A stretch of DNA of 10,089 nt from Nitrososphaerales archaeon TH5896. GTDB taxonomy: Archaea; Thermoproteota; Nitrososphaeria; Nitrososphaerales; Nitrososphaeraceae. Made by a program: the position numbers and the translations under genes. Positions within the stretch are counted from its first letter, which is position 1. Each line of letters opens with the position of its first letter. The notes beneath the pieces were generated by a model. It did no database searches and had not been told where the DNA came from. It worked only from the letters and a program-made list of their open reading frames with translations. Below are positions 6,232-10,089 of the stretch, piece by piece. The stretch is taken from assembly GCA_014523625.1 (NCBI GenBank), contig JAATVP010000202.1:1-10089 (forward strand), read 5' to 3'.

Positions 6232-9200
6232 TCATATAGAGATCAGGATTTGCCGTCCGTCCAAATCAATTGTCTTATAGCTAACACCATCCACGGCGTT
6301 CAAAGAGAATACAATCTCGTTAACTCTTACCAGGAATTTCAATTCATCTTTTAGCTGATAAAGATCTTTCATTTCTGACTCGTCAAGTCTTGCTACATGG
6401 GCAATGGGCAGAACGTCAGTTGGATTGCGCCCATGTTCCTTTCTCAGTTGTTGCAAATTCCTTGCCAAATCTCTTAGAAAACCCATCTTTATTAGGTGAT
6501 TCGATCTTGAAGTCGAAATAAAAACTACTAATCCATCAAGTTCCGCACTTGAATAGCCGTCTAAAGGGAAATACTCCATTACAAGATCATTTTCCTCTAG
6601 CTCGACCTTCTCACCAAGGACATTGAGAGTTATCTTGCCTTCTTCATCCAAGGACTGAAGGACACTGATTTTATCAATCCCCTCAAAATCTCGTATTAGA
6701 GGAGTTATCTTACTCTTAACTCTTGGTGCTACGCTTTTTGTGGAAATATGCATCTCGACATTGATCGGAGCACCATTTGCTATTAATGAATTCAGTTTTG
6801 ATATTTGAGACTTGAGGGTTGGAATTTCAATTAGTCGACAGTTTTGGGCATTTATTTGGTTTCTCAAAATCTCCATTAAGTCAGGATTATTGAGGAAACG
6901 GACATCGGTGGAGTATATTAATACTTCGTCGACCGGCCACCTTCGTTTAAGTTTGGCTTTCATCCTGGCTGCGTTTGAAAGGGAAATAATGTTCTTAAGG
7001 TGATCAAATCCTGATTCCACATCACGATCTACATAGTCGTTGTTGGGGCGCGGCCACTTCTCTAGCATTACACTTTCCTTTTCCTTAAAGCACGTCAGGT
7101 ATAGGTACTCAGTAGCAAAGGGAGAAATTGGATGAAGCATGATATCAATATTCTTTAGTAGATGATTTAGTACAGAATATACCGATATTCGCCTTTCCCA
7201 TGATTGTTGATTGTCATCCCATAAATCATTTCGGACAATTGGAATATAGGTTTGACTAAGAGAGTTGATTATGAATTCCTCTAGCAACTTTGCTGCTTCA
7301 TGAAATCTACATTCATCAAAAGCTGTTGTAAAATCGGAAATTAAGTTTTGAAACTTTGACAGTATCCATACTTCAGGAATCGATAAAAGATTTCCATTTC
7401 TTGTCCATTCAATATTATGACTTGATGGATCGTATTTGTCATATGTACTATTTTGATAAAAATATATGTGTAGATAGTAAAGTGTGCTAATGATTTGATG
7501 GGGTCTGCTCAACATTTCTTTAACATCAAAGTTCAGGGATTCAGCGGGGGAAGACTTCCACAAGAAGTAGTATCTAATTATGTCGACCGGATAATTGCTT
7601 AGGAAATGAATAGATTCGATTACGTTCCCCAAACTCTTGCTCATCTTGTTACCTTTTTCATCTAACACATGACCTTGAAAAAGGAATGATTGATAAGGGG
7701 AAATAGGCGACCCAGATAGAATAATATTCTCCAGCAGCATCGTATATGCCCATCCTCTAGTCTGGTCAATTCCTTCTGTAAGGAACTGGACCGGAACAAG
7801 TTCGCTATATTCAGAATCAGCCAGTGAAGCATAAGGAGCAGCTCCACTATTGTGCCAAGTATCCAGAACAAATTGCTCTCTCTGCATAATCGACCCGCAT
7901 AAGTCACATTTAAGATTAATTCTATCCAACTGGGGCCTGTGCAATGGAAATTGTTCTCCGTCTGGCAGACTAATTGCCCTTTCTATAATCTGCTTTCTTG
8001 AGTATAGCAGATCCTTCTCATTACAGTTTACACACGACCATATCGGTAGCGGAGTTCCCCACAATCGTTCTCTTGTGATGCACCAAGGGACTTTTTCCTT
8101 AATAATTTCAATAAACCTATTCCTAGAAGCGCTGAAAAAATACTTAACATTTTGAGCCGCGTCGATGGGGTGAGAGCCCAAAGTATCAGTCATATAGAAA
8201 TATTCACGTCTGGACAACCATACCAATTTATGATGAGAACGCCAACATGTAGGGTATTGATGCTTAATTCGTCCTGCTTTAACATAATGACTGGTAGATT
8301 TTAGTTTCTGAATGACAAGATCATCGGCATCTCTAACAAATAGCTGATTGAAAATGCCTGCGTCCTTTGTAAATATCACTCTATCGTCAATCGGAGCAAA
8401 TAGAGGTATGCCGCGCTTGGTAGCAATTTGAAAGTCCATCTCCCCATTGGCCGGAGACAAATGGACTATTCCGCTACCAGTGTTGGTATCAACAAAGCTC
8501 TCAGCGACAACGAGATGGATTTTACCTGTTCTTGCTAACGTTTCTAATCCAGGTATCATCTCAAGAAAAGGATGTATGTACCTTTGCCCTTCAAGTTCCT
8601 TTCCCAATATAATTTTTACTATTTCAAATTCCTGAATATCCAAATAGTCAAATAGCTCTTCTAACCTTTCTCTCGCCAGAACCCATATCTCCTGACCAAT
8701 TTTGACATGTGCATATTTTGCTTCAGGATTCACAGCAACTAGTTCGTCGGTAACAAGTGTGAAGGGCATTGTTGTCCACACTATTAAAAATACATTCTGG
8801 TCTGTTAACCTGACCTTGTAATATAAAGAAGGATCTTCCACATTTTCATACCCTTGGTTAACTTCTGCATTACTAAGTGAGGTTTGACACGATGGACAAT
8901 ATGGTACTACGCGAAAACCTTCCTTTAATATGCCTTGTTCCCACGCCCTTTGAAGATATCTCCACTCTCTTTCTATATATTCGTCCTTGTAGGTCCAGTA
9001 CGCTTGTGAATAGTCAAATGACATTCCAAGTAACTTATCGGATTGGATCCACTTGGCGTTATATCTGTGAATAAGATCTATACATGCCTGCACTAACCTC
9101 TCCGCCCCGACTTTTTGAATGTTCTCAATCTTGCTACCGGTTAGACCCAGCTCCTTCTCTGCCTGTAGCTCCACTGGCAATCCTTGAGTATCCCAACCGG

Positions 9201-9447
9201 CGCGGAATACCACCCTGTTCTTCTGAAGGGTCTTAATCCTGAACCATGCATCCTTTATAACACGTCCCCGTAAATGGCCTAGATGAGGGTCCCCATTCAT
9301 AGTCGGTGGACCTTCGATAAAGCCCAATAGAGGATAGTTTTGGGCTTCTGACGTTTTTTGGATAAGTTGCAGTAGATTTACTTTTTCCCAATGCGCTTTT
9401 ACAAAATTTTCTATAGCTTTGGCGTCGAAAGTAGGAAGCAAATCCAA
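6232..9447 (-). CDS. ileS: Isoleucyl-tRNA synthetase
   Basis: Charges tRNA-Ile with isoleucine using ATP, releasing AMP and PPi; cytosolic class Ia enzyme. The 1071 residues match the archaeal/eukaryotic-type IleRS length. Order: HLGH signature (55-58) in the Rossmann domain; a CPSC knuckle (184-187); CP1 editing domain with WTTMPFTL (224-231) and a modified APGHGEDD-type motif, SPANGEMD (331-338); then ITRERLWGTPLPIW (457-470), CVNC (472-475) and CDLC (514-517) probable zinc ligands, DTWHNSG (529-535), TEGIDQTRGW (557-566), KMSKS (601-605), and the helical anticodon-binding domain with RMKAKLKRRWP followed by a long C-terminal extension. The EGIDQTRGW and WGTPLPIW strings single out IleRS from ValRS and LeuRS. 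TTG 9447 is the first standard start; the frame is open back to TAA 9471-9469, with ATT and ATA codons in between, so the exact N-terminus is uncertain by a few residues. Confidence 0.96.
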   Translation of the reverse strand: MDLLPTFDAKAIENFVKAHWEKVNLLQLIQKTSEAQNYPLLGFIEGPPTMNGDPHLGHLRGRVIKDAWFRIKTLQKNRVVFRAGWDTQGLPVELQAEKELGLTGSKIENIQKVGAERLVQACIDLIHRYNAKWIQSDKLLGMSFDYSQAYWTYKDEYIEREWRYLQRAWEQGILKEGFRVVPYCPSCQTSLSNAEVNQGYENVEDPSLYYKVRLTDQNVFLIVWTTMPFTLVTDELVAVNPEAKYAHVKIGQEIWVLARERLEELFDYLDIQEFEIVKIILGKELEGQRYIHPFLEMIPGLETLARTGKIHLVVAESFVDTNTGSGIVHLSPANGEMDFQIATKRGIPLFAPIDDRVIFTKDAGIFNQLFVRDADDLVIQKLKSTSHYVKAGRIKHQYPTCWRSHHKLVWLSRREYFYMTDTLGSHPIDAAQNVKYFFSASRNRFIEIIKEKVPWCITRERLWGTPLPIWSCVNCNEKDLLYSRKQIIERAISLPDGEQFPLHRPQLDRINLKCDLCGSIMQREQFVLDTWHNSGAAPYASLADSEYSELVPVQFLTEGIDQTRGWAYTMLLENIILSGSPISPYQSFLFQGHVLDEKGNKMSKSLGNVIESIHFLSNYPVDIIRYYFLWKSSPAESLNFDVKEMLSRPHQIISTLYYLHIYFYQNSTYDKYDPSSHNIEWTRNGNLLSIPEVWILSKFQNLISDFTTAFDECRFHEAAKLLEEFIINSLSQTYIPIVRNDLWDDNQQSWERRISVYSVLNHLLKNIDIMLHPISPFATEYLYLTCFKEKESVMLEKWPRPNNDYVDRDVESGFDHLKNIISLSNAARMKAKLKRRWPVDEVLIYSTDVRFLNNPDLMEILRNQINAQNCRLIEIPTLKSQISKLNSLIANGAPINVEMHISTKSVAPRVKSKITPLIRDFEGIDKISVLQSLDEEGKITLNVLGEKVELEENDLVMEYFPLDGYSSAELDGLVVFISTSRSNHLIKMGFLRDLARNLQQLRKEHGRNPTDVLPIAHVARLDESEMKDLYQLKDELKFLVRVNEIVFSLNAVDGVSYKTIDLDGRQILISI

Positions 9448-9477
9448 TTCTATATCAGCAATCTTTCTTTAACCCTC

Positions 9478-9487
9478 TTTATATTTT
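9478..9487. promoter_or_regulatory. Shared TATA-like element between ileS and ppa
   Basis: TTTATATTTT (plus) or AAAATATAAA (minus) is the only strong TATA-like sequence in the 70-bp gap between the divergent starts. Its centre is about 35.5 nt from both the ppa ATG (9518) and the ileS TTG (9447). Each side would have a leader of roughly 10 nt. It may serve one gene or both. Confidence 0.5.
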
Positions 9488-9517
9488 TGGCATGGCTTCA
9501 ATAGAAACATAATAATA

Positions 9518-10089
9518 ATGTCTCACTATGATTTGTTACCAAAATTGTCTATTGTAAATAAAATATCAGCAATGACTGAACCTCTAGGAGATATTAACGT
9601 AGTTGTTGAGATTCCTAAAGATAGCAGGATCAAGTACGAGTTAGATCGCGAAACAGGAGTTTTGTTTGTAGATAGAAAACTGTACACATCCATGGTATAT
9701 CCATTCAACTATGGGTTCTTGCCTGGAACATTGGAAGAGGATGGGGACCCAGTAGATGTATTGTTATTAGGCGAAGAAAGCTTATTTCCATTGTCAGTTG
9801 TACGTGCTACCCCTCTAGGTGTGTTGTTGACTGAAGACGAGGAAGGAAATGATTCCAAAATAATTGCAGTGCCCAGCCCAAAAGTAGATCCAGCTTATTC
9901 TAACATAAAACAAGTATCGGATATTCCGGCTAGCATATTGGATAAAATTAAACACTTTTTTGAGCATTATAAGGAACTAGAACCAGGGAAGTTTGTAAAA
10001 GTGGTTGGCTATGCCAATAATGAGGTCGCAAGGCAAAAAATAAAGGAGGCAGCTGACAAATATTCAGCGGGAATCGTTAAAGCGCTTTG
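9518..10089 (+). CDS. ppa: Family I soluble inorganic pyrophosphatase (3' end cut by the window)
   Basis: Hydrolyses PPi to two phosphates, driving DNA synthesis and aminoacyl-tRNA formation forward. 190 codons are visible, open to the window edge. The signature DGDPVDV (75-81) is intact. By alignment to the E. coli enzyme at a constant offset of ten residues, all the known active-site residues are present: E31, K39, E41, R53, Y61, Y65, D75, D77, D80, D107, E108, D112, K114, Y151 and K152. The E. coli protein would end at residue 185 on this numbering, so the stop should lie just beyond the window. The N-terminus (MSHYDLLPKLSIVNKISAM) is about ten residues longer than usual; ATG 9572, at M19, is an alternative start that keeps every catalytic residue. 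The frame has no earlier ATG. The gene is divergent from ileS with a possible shared TATA element. Confidence 0.96.
   Translation, partial: MSHYDLLPKLSIVNKISAMTEPLGDINVVVEIPKDSRIKYELDRETGVLFVDRKLYTSMVYPFNYGFLPGTLEEDGDPVDVLLLGEESLFPLSVVRATPLGVLLTEDEEGNDSKIIAVPSPKVDPAYSNIKQVSDIPASILDKIKHFFEHYKELEPGKFVKVVGYANNEVARQKIKEAADKYSAGIVKAL

Overview
The window reads as chromosomal DNA of an archaeon. It carries an archaeal family B DNA polymerase, elongation factor 1-alpha (aEF1A) directly followed by ribosomal protein uS10, a long isoleucyl-tRNA synthetase and a family I inorganic pyrophosphatase. By eye the DNA is moderately AT-rich. Starts are preceded by archaeal TATA boxes rather than bacterial -35/-10 boxes, and clear Shine-Dalgarno sites are rare. 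The protein style (for example HKPYC near the polymerase N-terminus and the variant IleRS editing motifs) suggests Nitrososphaeria/Thaumarchaeota, perhaps a soil lineage. That placement is inference; the archaeal assignment is firm.

Layout, left to right: polB (minus, complete, stop at base 5); a 171-bp divergent promoter region; a small plus-strand gene resembling a PH-like domain; a convergent gap; rpsJ (uS10) and tuf (aEF1A) on the minus strand as a two-gene unit; a small stand-alone cupin (minus); a divergent short plus-strand gene that looks broken by a one-base frameshift; a convergent gap with three small hairpins; an unrecognised 122-residue protein (minus); ileS (minus, 1071 aa); and ppa (plus, divergent from ileS), which runs off the right edge just before its expected stop.

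The genes are mostly housekeeping: replication, translation elongation, decoding and charging, and pyrophosphate removal. PPi is produced both by PolB and by IleRS, so the pyrophosphatase pulls both reactions forward. No tRNA, rRNA, CRISPR array, transposon, integrase or defence system is visible. The less ordinary points are: a TATA-like element exactly midway between the ileS and ppa starts; promoter spacing that implies leaderless mRNAs and moves two annotated starts downstream; a TTG start for uS10 that is forced by an in-frame stop; the frameshifted small gene; and two small conserved-looking proteins of unknown role.
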